From IMG/VR virus record IMGVR_UViG_3300017783_000234, positions 1 through 22,415 of that record: a stretch of 22,415 nt of DNA. The stretch is one strand, 5' to 3'. A program made the translations under genes and the position numbers. Under the pieces are notes generated by a model, which saw only the letters and a program-made list of their open reading frames with translations, was not told the origin of the DNA and ran no database searches. The stretch's first letter is position 1, and each line of letters begins with the position of its first letter. Source of the stretch: a virus. Below, one piece after another: positions 15,101-22,401 of the stretch.

Positions 15101-15839
15101 TTCTATATCTATCCGCACCTGGAGATGCTGTATTTGGGACTGATCCTTGATTGTCAAATAATGATGTATCGTCACTAGTTGTTACAACATCTTCTGTTAC
15201 TCTGAAACCAATATCTCCAGTGAATGTATCAGAATATTTCGATACTATTAAAGACTGATCTTCGGTAAATACGAAATGACCTTTCGCATAAAAAATACCA
15301 TTTTGAACATTTACAACGATACCAACACCAGTTGCATCAGATGTTGCAGTTGTTAAAACTGTAGTTCCGTTTGTTATGTTTGTATTATCTGGAGCGCGAA
15401 GAGTTCCTTCACCTGCTGTAGCATCTTTTGTATATGTATATCTTACATAAAGTGTTGCTGGATTATTTGCTTCATCTCCTGAAACTGCAGCAACAACTTG
15501 TAAAACTTCAAATTTTATTCCATCACTTCCTGTACTAGTAAACTCAGTACCAACTAAGGTCGATGTATCTGTAGGGAGTGCATTACTCGTGGTGTTTAGT
15601 TTGATAAACTCATAAGAGTTATTGACTGTCACACCACCTGCTTTAATCATAGCACCTTCAGTGTAAATATTATTACCCATTCTTTCTATTTGGTTTTGTA
15701 GAATGGTTTGTGCCTGAGTTAATTCACGCGCTTGCACAACTCTCCCACTATTGAATAATATCCGATGAAAATTACTACTATCTGTAAAATCATCTTTATA
15801 AGTGGTGGTAAAGGTTGTGTCAGTAAGATTCGTTGCCAT
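12144..15839 (-). CDS. DUF4815-like virion structural protein (1231 aa)
   Basis: The N-terminus is diagnostic: 'YKDDFTDSSNFHRILFNSG' (14-32) followed by 'RVVQARELTQAQTILQNQIE' and 'GNNIYTEGAMIKAGGVTV'. This is the opening of the DUF4815 family of large phage structural proteins, common beside gp8 in marine T4-like phages. The body is mostly beta-type sequence, with a short helical segment 'MKDIARLEKRVDRLEEVTTLTLLEM' near residues 803-827 that looks like a coiled coil. The last 62 residues are strongly basic (20 Lys/Arg against 3 Asp/Glu) and end in GGGR. It follows gp8 by nine bases with only a weak GAGA-like ribosome-binding site. It probably forms a baseplate or fibre-connecting structure; the family role is not known in detail. 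Confidence 0.85.
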   Translation of the reverse strand: MATNLTDTTFTTTYKDDFTDSSNFHRILFNSGRVVQARELTQAQTILQNQIERMGNNIYTEGAMIKAGGVTVNNSYEFIKLNTTSNALPTDTSTLVGTEFTSTGSDGIKFEVLQVVAAVSGDEANNPATLYVRYTYTKDATAGEGTLRAPDNTNITNGTTVLTTATSDATGVGIVVNVQNGIFYAKGHFVFTEDQSLIVSKYSDTFTGDIGFRVTEDVVTTSDDTSLFDNQGSVPNTASPGADRYRIRLSLIDKTDIAGTTISFVFLVKLQDGGVVKTVNETDAFNAPKQVVAQRIKENSGDYLIKQFKAKFETDSANTHLLLKVSDGVAVVDGFRVERGPSSIRVQKSLDTFSETNQAVPADFGNFVKVNSSQGNTNGLPDISTFELLDIQDSADFAGGASGKLGTVRVRAVSEDGANYKYHIFDTIMNTDKNFRDAKSIGSDSNNWFNIVRENNQAVIFEQDKNDLLFDLPDQRPSALSSIVLRKQKRITRTLSAKTISMPTLGSNVSYVNQGDWIFAKDDSDVFIGTQTVSVSANLQDATVTLDSAANGTYEILYYQSETGTKRDKNLTAANSGQIDTSVSSNIDSNGSGTLSLQLNKADIFDITTIKDSASGLQDYSSRFILDNGQRDNFYTEGRLILKGGQSMPTTGVYATFRHFTHDGGDFFSVNSYDSAAIGGYKNIPTHTLANGTTISLADVLDFRSVKNSANGTFSSGDAIINEIPQPNDLTTLTGSYYLEQSGKLVITNEGTLEFIRGDTGAPADNFPPTPISTMGLYDVILGANTLHDSDLTMQPIDHKRFTMKDIARLEKRVDRLEEVTTLTLLEMDTKNFQVLDSSGLNRTRSGFFADNFEDQILSATDNVDYAAALDPFASFLHPAFNEDNIRLIWDSSNSTNIVKRGDNLYIDYDSADFIDASKASTAITINPFNFTQFKGILKLSPSSDEWRDTETRTGKVVDGGIQLDTKQAYLWNNHEWNWGGKELEDLKVGSRTSNNKNSIFNKVVTDEKIREVIGTKVLDVALIPFMRQKKIYFKAEALRPNTQHFAYFDEKLVSPASLSASFVREETFKRYADDQTDYGNTKKSITAHPEGASILVSDSDGAIEGSFFIQAKTFKTGTKEFVLLDLSKFNKDNAQSSAVAAFTSSGLLETVEEDVKTTRVITLKSQKIAPKPKPRANNSRRDKKERDRHKGNKYVFKGGKFVKTKNTSGATKPSTGFVRRGRSGTQGGGR

Positions 15840-15848
15840 ATTTTTTCT

Positions 15849-17219
15849 CTACACTGTTACTATAACTTTTATGTCTTCTTGTTGAGCAGCATCTCTTAAT
15901 ATTCTTGCCCTATTTTCTAAATACAGAAGTTCTCCACTGTATTGGTCGACTAATGGTTTTATATTTCCACTATCTATTACTATCGAGTTGATTCCATCTG
16001 ATATTGTTGCACTATTTGCAAATACACCAAAACCAGAACTATCGTTTTGATGATAGAAAATACTTGAGTCACTTATATCATCTATATATGCTCTAATCTT
16101 TGGAGTTGATCCATCAGTAATTTCTCTTCCGATTGTCAAAGTTGCAGCAGCAGTAGTCGTTTGTGCTTTCATAGATCTCATTACTTTTGATGATGTTCCA
16201 GTAAAAATATTTGCAGGAGCAGCACTATCAAACTGCTTCATTCCTTTTATTAAACTAATTTGTCTGAAGTCATTGCCAACAATAAAAGTATTTGAAACTG
16301 TTCCGTCAGGTTTGATATTCAACATTATTGAAGACGACTTTAAATCATCTCGTGGATCAAAACCGATACCATCCCTTGGACCAATCACTGCTCTCGCTTT
16401 CGCTGGTTTTGATGGTGAACCTCCACTGAATAGGACTGAGGCAAAATTATACCCAGAACCAAATCCTGCACTCTCGTTATCCATCTCAACTTTTACAACT
16501 GCCCCACCTGAAAGAGTTGCAGTCGATGCACCAGCAGATCCATCACCTCGAATCGTAACAGTTGGTGTAGAAGTATATCCTGCACCATTTGACTCCATCT
16601 CGATTCCTAAAATCTGACCACCAATAGTTGTGTTTTGAACAAGTAATTGTTGTAATTCAAACGCATTAGAAGAACTCGAGTCTTTCGTCACTATCTCAAC
16701 AGGAACAAAGTTTGCTGATAAAAAGTTGTTCGCTCTTCCAGCACTTAATCCATATAAAAATTTCCAAACATAACCATCAGATAATTGGAATGGTTTATTT
16801 CTATCTCTTCCAGCAGGAACTTCAGGTTTAACACTAGAATTTTGAACAACTCCAGATGCATTTTTTGCTGCTTTTAAACATATAAAAACTTCATTAATAT
16901 CTGTAATTACATAGTATTCATTAGTTGGTATGCCTTCAAATGCGTCACTATAAGCACTATATTCTCTACCACTTGACCAATTTTTTCTTGGTATAACAAA
17001 AGATGATGCTTCAACTTTTTTAATTGATTGTAGATTATTTCTATGATTTTGTTCTTCTTTGTCACTTCTTATTGGAGTGACTGTTGTATCCGTCGCGTCG
17101 TAAACATCAGATTTACCTATACCAATATAAAATTGATTTGAGTCAGCAGATGTCGTAACTTGATTAAGAAGCAAGTCTACAAAATTTTTTCTAAGAGTAT
17201 CTGTTACTGTTGTTGCCAT
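15849..17219 (-). CDS. 8: Baseplate wedge subunit gp8 (456 aa)
   Basis: Gp8 forms a dimer in the T4 baseplate wedge and contacts gp7, gp10 and the fibre apparatus. Landmarks shared with T4 gp8, recalled from memory, appear in order: 'FYIGIGKSDVY' (30-40), 'FVIPRKNWSSGREY' (74-87), 'LSDGYVWKFLYGL' (147-158), 'NDFRQISLIKG' (316-326) and 'YSGELLYLENRARIL' (427-441) before a strand ending the protein. It is longer than T4 gp8 (about 334 aa). Much of the difference is an inserted beta segment at about 200-275 with two related hairpins ('NGAGYTSTPTVTI' and 'SAGFGSGYNFASV'). It sits between the gp9/gp10-motif gene and the DUF4815 gene, eight bases after the former, with a TAGGTAA ribosome-binding site. 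Confidence 0.85.
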   Translation of the reverse strand: MATTVTDTLRKNFVDLLLNQVTTSADSNQFYIGIGKSDVYDATDTTVTPIRSDKEEQNHRNNLQSIKKVEASSFVIPRKNWSSGREYSAYSDAFEGIPTNEYYVITDINEVFICLKAAKNASGVVQNSSVKPEVPAGRDRNKPFQLSDGYVWKFLYGLSAGRANNFLSANFVPVEIVTKDSSSSNAFELQQLLVQNTTIGGQILGIEMESNGAGYTSTPTVTIRGDGSAGASTATLSGGAVVKVEMDNESAGFGSGYNFASVLFSGGSPSKPAKARAVIGPRDGIGFDPRDDLKSSSIMLNIKPDGTVSNTFIVGNDFRQISLIKGMKQFDSAAPANIFTGTSSKVMRSMKAQTTTAAATLTIGREITDGSTPKIRAYIDDISDSSIFYHQNDSSGFGVFANSATISDGINSIVIDSGNIKPLVDQYSGELLYLENRARILRDAAQQEDIKVIVTV

Positions 17220-17227
17220 TTAATTAC

Positions 17228-17833
17228 CTACGCTATTGTTGTTACACTTTGGTTGCCAACTAAAAACCAATTTGATCCATCCCATATACACATCGCACCT
17301 TCGTTTTGCGCGAGGGCAAAACTCGTGCCACCAGCAAAATTGTCTGGAGTTATCGTTGCAACACCAGCACCTTTATTTGTAAAGATTTTATATTCACCAA
17401 CTGTCGTTCCATTATTGAGTCCAACAGCAAGTGCACTTCCTTTGTTACATATTATAAATGGTGTTGTATCACTACAATCACCATTCGATGTAATTGTAGA
17501 ACTTTCGAATGAAACTTCACTAAGTGTTTTATTTGTGATTGTTTGAGACAAAGTATCCATAACCAAAGTACCAGAGGCATTTGGTATGCGAACTAAACGA
17601 TCTGCAGTTGCATTTTCTGCCATCAGTCTAGTTTCATGATCATCTGCAGTCGCACCTTCAAATACTACTGCCGAATCTTCTAACGAAATTTGAGATGAAA
17701 GATTATTACTATCTGGTCCAAACTTGTTATATATTTCAACTAATGTATCATTGATCTTCGTTCCAGCAGCACGAAGTGTATCACCTGTGCCATCATTCGC
17801 AGAACTTCCTATTGATATATTTTGCCTTGTCAT
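17228..17833 (-). CDS. Baseplate/fibre protein with T4 gp9/gp10-type N-terminal motif (201 aa)
   Basis: The N-terminus 'RQNISIGSSANDGTGDTLRAAGTKINDTLVEIYNKFG' (3-39) matches the opening motif shared by T4 gp10 and gp9, which folds as the wedge-binding end of these trimeric proteins. The remainder is short and unlike T4 gp9 or gp10. It has a 'TADRLVRIPNASGTLVMDTLSQTITNKTL' stretch typical of phage fibre repeats, and a C-terminal beta domain ending 'AMCIWDGSNWFLVGNQSVTTIA' that resembles a common phage fibre tip. It is the first gene after the late promoter at 17861. It may be a compact wedge-attached protein replacing gp9 or gp10, which is inference. An AAAGG ribosome-binding sequence lies upstream of ATG. 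Confidence 0.75.
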   Translation of the reverse strand: MTRQNISIGSSANDGTGDTLRAAGTKINDTLVEIYNKFGPDSNNLSSQISLEDSAVVFEGATADDHETRLMAENATADRLVRIPNASGTLVMDTLSQTITNKTLSEVSFESSTITSNGDCSDTTPFIICNKGSALAVGLNNGTTVGEYKIFTNKGAGVATITPDNFAGGTSFALAQNEGAMCIWDGSNWFLVGNQSVTTIA

Positions 17834-17860
17834 GAATAAACCTTTGTTTTCTTATAGTGT

Positions 17861-17868
17861 TATTTATA
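17861..17868 (-). promoter_or_regulatory. T4-type late promoter upstream of the gp8 operon
   Basis: The minus strand reads TATAAATA, the T4 late promoter core. It lies in a 38-base gap, four bases after the gp7-like stop codon and 27 bases before the ATG at 17833. It probably drives the eight-gene run down to 8294. Confidence 0.75.
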
Positions 17869-17871
17869 TGT

Positions 17872-18891
17872 TTATATAGCAGAATCACTCAAATATCTAG
17901 TGAACATATCATTATCCATTGTTTCTGTTACCATTGACATACCCATGTGCGCACTGTCTGCAGCATGTGATGCACTGTCATCAAATGTAAATGAGTTTGC
18001 TGTAGCGAGTTGTTCAGCGGATGAGTAAATTTTATTAAGTGATTCAATCGTGATATCTTTATATCTTTCTATTGCATCAAGAAGACTTAGACTGACTCTG
18101 AAGACTCCATCTGTATTAGGATCACCATTTGCTGAAGAATCGAATATCGCACTGAGCTGTACGAATGGAGATGTAATAGTTAGTGTTGCCTCATCCACAA
18201 GTAAGATATCACCGACTGATGATTCAATAGGATTAATACCTTCAGATGTTAAAGTGATAATTCCTTCACCATCAAATGCAACTTGACCAGAGAAATTAAA
18301 TCCTGCAGGATGAGCGAATCGAGTATATAGTGATTCATAATCAGAAACAGATAATCCACTCTTAATTAATATAGAAAATATTTGAAACTGTGCATTATCA
18401 GGAAGTCTATTTTGAAAATCAAATCCTATTTTTCCCTGAGTTCCTGATGGATCAAGACCACCAACAAATAATAAATTATCTTTTGGATATTCTACTGTCG
18501 CTTCTTCTCCGAAAAATCCACGGAAAAATCCTTCGGTCGCAACTTTCGATCCTTTTGATTTATAAAAAAGTGGTAATAATTTTGCCATCAATCTTGGATT
18601 TTGAAAGAAAGATGCAGAAGTTAATCCATTGCCGATCTCTTTTATTATTTCATCAAGATACTTTGACTCATTTTGAGCAGGATCTCTTAATTCGAATATG
18701 TTAGATACTTCTTTATGAAAAGAATGTGTACCATCACTATCAAGATATTCATAATATAAATCTAAAAGTTTAGTCAAAGATCCTGAGTCAACACCATATT
18801 CCATCGCAAAATATTCTGGCAGAAGTTTAGTGACTGCTGGAATATCGAGTCTAAGGTTTCTTCTTGTAATCTCTGCCGTTGTATTTGTCAT
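17872..18891 (-). CDS. gp7-like baseplate wedge protein, short form (339 aa)
   Basis: This gene occupies the gp7 position directly after gp6, with an ATGA overlap. T4 gp7 has 1032 aa, yet this protein has only 339. Its features resemble the C-terminal part of T4 gp7 as I recall it: 'LLPEYFAMEY...LTKLLDLYYEYLDSDG' (23-54), 'FYKSKGSKVATEGFFRGFFGEEATVEYP' (109-136) and 'TRFAHPAGFNFSGQ' (190-203). In T4, gp7 binds gp6, gp8, gp10 and gp53 in the wedge. The C-terminus ends in a Ser/Asp/Ala-rich tail with three Asp-Ser-Ala tripeptides. Wedge role is well supported by position; the direct gp7 equivalence rests on weak motif similarity from memory. Confidence 0.7.
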   Translation of the reverse strand: MTNTTAEITRRNLRLDIPAVTKLLPEYFAMEYGVDSGSLTKLLDLYYEYLDSDGTHSFHKEVSNIFELRDPAQNESKYLDEIIKEIGNGLTSASFFQNPRLMAKLLPLFYKSKGSKVATEGFFRGFFGEEATVEYPKDNLLFVGGLDPSGTQGKIGFDFQNRLPDNAQFQIFSILIKSGLSVSDYESLYTRFAHPAGFNFSGQVAFDGEGIITLTSEGINPIESSVGDILLVDEATLTITSPFVQLSAIFDSSANGDPNTDGVFRVSLSLLDAIERYKDITIESLNKIYSSAEQLATANSFTFDDSASHAADSAHMGMSMVTETMDNDMFTRYLSDSAI

Positions 18892-20726
18892 GATGTGATC
18901 GTTGATGATGTTTCTTGATGATCGATTGTTGCTGATGCTGCTGACACAGTTGTGTCAAGTGAAATTATATAATTTCTAAGAGGTCTTACTGTACTTTGAT
19001 CTGCTGGAATAATCGAAACTTTTATCTCATCTCCTGAGATTGCTGATATATTGAAACCATTGAGAGATACAACTCCAGATGTTTCATCATATGTTCCAAT
19101 ATTATCTACTAAAATTGCACTGGTAGAACTATTGAGTATTTGTAAAGTCGTGCTACTCAGTTTATTCTTTATAAATGCAGAAACTCCATTATATGTGAAT
19201 GTTGTAGTTGTAACTCGATGAACGATATCATCGGGTGAAGCAATTTTAACAGGAAAATTTACTGCATAATCTGCTGATGTATTTAATGTAGGAGTTAATC
19301 TTTGTTGAACTTTGATTGACATACTCGAGTTCAATATTGATGTTGATAATGCATCTATTTTTGTTAAGATATTTGATCTCCTAAAAGTAGAATCAAATGT
19401 ACTTAAATTTTCTGTTATGAAATTTTCAATTGTTGTTTCGATTAATTTTTCAGTTGCTTGTGATGTCAAGTTTGTCTGATCAGGATCGAAGTTAAAAGTT
19501 GTTGTTATTTCCAAAAATGTATTAATAGGATCAACATACTCAGTATCAATAGACATGATTGCTAAATTATCTGTCAAATTAGTTGTGATTGCATTTTTAG
19601 TTTCAGTTTGAGTATCAGATGTTATATTATCTTTGAAATTTAAACTTACATACACACGACCAAAAACTGGAGGCACATTTTGATTACCACCCCATGCCGA
19701 TACATCTTTTATAACTGAAGAAAAGTTTTCTAATATAGTCGCTTTATAGTCTTCAGCAGTCACCATTCTTTGTTGAGTAGAGAATCCGATAGGTGCGTTT
19801 AATTTGATCGAATCTATCGTTTCTTTTTCAGATCCACCTGCAGAGTTTGAAACTGTTGTCGCGGTCACAGTATTAGTGCCTGTAATATCATCGTCAAAAT
19901 TTATACTACTTGCAGAAAAGGTGGATGCACTATTCGCATCCGCACCTGAAGTTGATAGGTATTGAACAACAATTTTATTACCTGCAGATGGTGCTTTACC
20001 AAGCACTGTGCCATCACTGAATGTTAATTCGTAATATCCATTCGGAACTTCTCTTAAAATGAAAACAGTTGAGTCAGCATTAATTCGAATGGCATCATTT
20101 ACATTCGTGAAAGAAGTAAATGTTGCTGATGTAGGTGTATCAAAGACACTCACAGTTATCGTTGTTGTGTCGATATTCTCATCAGGTATCACATAAACCT
20201 GAGAGTCAACTGTTTCACCTACAAGGAATGTTTTAGTTTTTAAAGTTCCTTCAGTAATAGGTATTGAAGTTGATCCCGCAGAAGTCAGGAAAGAAAATGC
20301 TCCTGTACCATCATTGGTTGCAGTATGAACTTCTGTCGTTCTAAATGTAAAAGTTGTTCCATCTACATCAGCAGTAAATCCTGAAAACTTCGGAAGAGTC
20401 AAAGAGGAAGTTGATGTGTCGGTGCTCGATACTGATAAAGTAATTGTTGCGGATGATCCAGACTTTGACTTTGGATAATAACCTAAATTTTCAGCATGAG
20501 AAACAACTGAAGATCTTAATTGAGCAGAACTCAAAAATGATTCGTTCACGCCAAAATTAGCGACAAGTCCATTTAGATGCGTATTGAATGCAAGAACATC
20601 AAGTATGTTAGAAAGTCCACTTGCTTCAAAATCGTAATCAGTGAACTCAGATTTTTGTTTTAAAAAATTTTTTAGACTCGTTTTAATGGTGTCAAAATCG
20701 AGATCAGATGATTGAATAGTTGCCAT
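18888..20726 (-). CDS. 6: Baseplate wedge subunit gp6 (612 aa)
   Basis: Gp6 is the structural scaffold of the T4 baseplate wedge, forming the dimeric ring around the hub and binding gp25, gp7 and gp53. It is close in length to T4 gp6 (about 660 aa). The N-terminal pattern 'DYDFEASGLSNILDVLAFNTHLNGLVANFGVNESFLSSAQLRSSVVSHAENLGYYPKS' (30-87) is the gp6/gpJ-family signature: a small domain followed by 'AxNTH', an 'NE.FL..A..R.SVVSHA' helix and 'LGY.P'. The centre is Thr/Ser-rich beta sequence, and residues around 300-400 contain 'GFSTQQRMVTAEDYKATI' and 'VSAWGGN', both typical of baseplate J-like proteins. It starts in a TAATG overlap with gp25 and ends in an ATGA overlap with the gp7-like gene. 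Identity is strong. Confidence 0.92.
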   Translation of the reverse strand: MATIQSSDLDFDTIKTSLKNFLKQKSEFTDYDFEASGLSNILDVLAFNTHLNGLVANFGVNESFLSSAQLRSSVVSHAENLGYYPKSKSGSSATITLSVSSTDTSTSSLTLPKFSGFTADVDGTTFTFRTTEVHTATNDGTGAFSFLTSAGSTSIPITEGTLKTKTFLVGETVDSQVYVIPDENIDTTTITVSVFDTPTSATFTSFTNVNDAIRINADSTVFILREVPNGYYELTFSDGTVLGKAPSAGNKIVVQYLSTSGADANSASTFSASSINFDDDITGTNTVTATTVSNSAGGSEKETIDSIKLNAPIGFSTQQRMVTAEDYKATILENFSSVIKDVSAWGGNQNVPPVFGRVYVSLNFKDNITSDTQTETKNAITTNLTDNLAIMSIDTEYVDPINTFLEITTTFNFDPDQTNLTSQATEKLIETTIENFITENLSTFDSTFRRSNILTKIDALSTSILNSSMSIKVQQRLTPTLNTSADYAVNFPVKIASPDDIVHRVTTTTFTYNGVSAFIKNKLSSTTLQILNSSTSAILVDNIGTYDETSGVVSLNGFNISAISGDEIKVSIIPADQSTVRPLRNYIISLDTTVSAASATIDHQETSSTITS

Positions 20727-21169
20727 TATCTTAACCTTGTAAGAGATACATTTAGTGTATCAGTTTCCTCTGTACTTATAACTTGAAATTTGATTGTGAT
20801 TCGAATATCATTTTCATCTGGAGAAAGAACAACTTTTACATCTTGTAAAAGAACTCTCGGTTCAAAATTATATACTGCATTATTAATCGTGTCCCTGATA
20901 TCGTCTTCATCAAACTCTGTATCGAGTGAAAATAAAAAACGATTTAAACTTCCTCCGAAAAATGGACTGAATGGTTTTTCTGTTTTATTAGTTAATAATA
21001 AATTTTTAATTGCCTGTTTTACAGCAGCTGCATCAGTTTTTTTGAAAACTTCTCCTGTCGTTCTCTTTTTAAAAGAAAGATCAATATCTTTATAATCTCG
21101 AGATCTAGATGTAACTATAGGTCTCGTTGATAAATTTCCATCTTCTACTGAGTATGCTTTTGTTGGCAT
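20726..21169 (-). CDS. 25: Baseplate wedge subunit gp25 (147 aa)
   Basis: Gp25 is a small wedge protein with a lysozyme-like fold that nucleates sheath assembly in T4. The core 'AVKQAIKNLLLTNKTEKPFSPFFGGSLNRFLF' (49-80) and 'DTINNAVYNFEPRVLLQDVKVV' (93-114), with the conserved EPR at 103-105, is clearly the GPW/gp25 family. Length 147 compares with 132 in T4, the extra residues lying at the N-terminus. The start is preceded by an AAAGGA ribosome-binding sequence and a late promoter 19 bases upstream. It is the first gene of the gp25-gp6-gp7-like operon and overlaps gp6 by one base. Confidence 0.93.
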   Translation of the reverse strand: MPTKAYSVEDGNLSTRPIVTSRSRDYKDIDLSFKKRTTGEVFKKTDAAAVKQAIKNLLLTNKTEKPFSPFFGGSLNRFLFSLDTEFDEDDIRDTINNAVYNFEPRVLLQDVKVVLSPDENDIRITIKFQVISTEETDTLNVSLTRLR

Positions 21170-21188
21170 CTTTTAAAATCCTTTGGAG

Positions 21189-21196
21189 TATTTATA
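21189..21196 (-). promoter_or_regulatory. T4-type late promoter upstream of gp25
   Basis: TATAAATA on the minus strand, in the 35-base gap between the Kelch-like gene and gp25. It ends 19 bases before the gp25 start codon, and an AGGA ribosome-binding sequence follows. It probably drives the gp25-gp6-gp7-like operon. Confidence 0.75.
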
Positions 21197-21204
21197 ATGA
21201 TTTA

Positions 21205-22401
21205 TCAACCTTGTGTTCCTCCAACAACAAACCTATTAACTGATAATGCAGCTGGATTTGCACTAGCTGTATCTGTTGAAAAGGGGAATGAACTTATATC
21301 ATCAGCAGTAGCAAATGGAGGGAATGATCCACCACCATGATGATAACCTTTATCTTGAGAAGAACTTCCTGCGCCATAATATCTGTTATAACTTATATTT
21401 CCAACATTAGCTGAGTTTTCATCAGTCGCGAATGGAAATTTTTGTATATCATCTTGATGTCCTCCAGGTGGCCCAGATCTTCCTGCTGATGAATAACCAT
21501 GCGTTGAAGAACTCTGACTAGATGAACCAAATCTTCTGGTGACTGTTAAATCTCCTACGTCTGCTCCATTTCCATCGGAAACGAATGGATATTTTTCAAT
21601 TATATTGACACCAGAATTAGTACCTCCTGGGAATGCTCTACCACCCACAGCATATCCGTGAGTTGCGGATCCTGGTGATGTAATCCCATCTCTACCTTGT
21701 GTTAAGTCTCCGACATCTGATGCGTTTGTATCAGAACTAAAAGGAAATTTATCTATTACATTTGAAAAACTTGAAGCAGGAGGTTCTCCTACTTGACCTC
21801 CTGCTTGGTATCCATGAGTTAGAGATTGAGTTGCATCTCTCATGAAAACTCGAACTTGCGATAAATTTCCAACATCGGATTGAAAAGCATTTGAACCTAA
21901 TGAAAATTTTTCAATGGCACTAGAAACTGTATTTGGATTAGATACATGAGTCGCTCCTGTTGAATAAGCATGCGTTGTGGATGCATTAGATCCAATATTT
22001 CTTAATGCACGACTGAGTGCATTCAATGGCTGAGAAGACGTTATTGTATCTGATGCAAATGGATATCTATCAGCAGTGCTTACATTCGTTGGTTCTGCTG
22101 GACCAGTGCTACCTCCTACTGCATATCCATGAGTTGCGAACTCTCCAGGTCTAGCGAAAGCGAGTTGATTTACAATTGTATCTCCAAGTCTCACATTACC
22201 TAATATAGTTGCATTTAAATTAGATGAATCACCTGCAGTCAAAACTGAATTTAAATTTATTCCACCAAAGAATAATTTTCCTGCTCCATCAGTAACCATC
22301 GCATCACCAGCAGTTCCTGCTGAGTCAGGAAGAGTGTAAATGATATTATCACTACTATCAAGGAGTGCTATCTTTTTTCCTCTAACTTGTACGTCTGTCA
22401 T
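21205..22401 (-). CDS. Kelch-like repeat virion protein (398 aa)
   Basis: Starts at ATG 22401 with an AGGAG ribosome-binding site nine bases upstream, at the window edge. Residues 1-85 form a separate N-terminal domain ('MTDVQVRGKKIALLDSSDNIIYTLPDSAG...'), probably a virion anchor. Residues 90-398 hold six repeats of about 52 aa. Each has a 'THGYAVGG'-type strand (HGY or HAY or GY at 91, 144, 196, 248, 301 and 352), then 'IEKFPFSSD', 'DVGDL' and an Arg before the next. A final partial strand 'NRFVVGGTQG' could close the ring. This fits a Kelch/galactose-oxidase-like beta propeller of six or so blades. No catalytic Cys-Tyr pair is visible, so a binding role is more likely. It may be a peripheral tail protein binding the host; this is inference. 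Confidence 0.75.
   Translation of the reverse strand: MTDVQVRGKKIALLDSSDNIIYTLPDSAGTAGDAMVTDGAGKLFFGGINLNSVLTAGDSSNLNATILGNVRLGDTIVNQLAFARPGEFATHGYAVGGSTGPAEPTNVSTADRYPFASDTITSSQPLNALSRALRNIGSNASTTHAYSTGATHVSNPNTVSSAIEKFSLGSNAFQSDVGNLSQVRVFMRDATQSLTHGYQAGGQVGEPPASSFSNVIDKFPFSSDTNASDVGDLTQGRDGITSPGSATHGYAVGGRAFPGGTNSGVNIIEKYPFVSDGNGADVGDLTVTRRFGSSSQSSSTHGYSSAGRSGPPGGHQDDIQKFPFATDENSANVGNISYNRYYGAGSSSQDKGYHHGGGSFPPFATADDISSFPFSTDTASANPAALSVNRFVVGGTQG
21208..22134 (-). repeat. Six Kelch-like repeats of about 52 aa
   Basis: Six blade-like units with an HGY/GG strand, a KFPF-SD strand and a DVGDL strand, spaced 50-53 residues apart and with distinct nucleotide sequence. The protein's final FVVGG strand looks like the closing half-blade. 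Units one and two are more diverged than units three to five. Confidence 0.75.
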
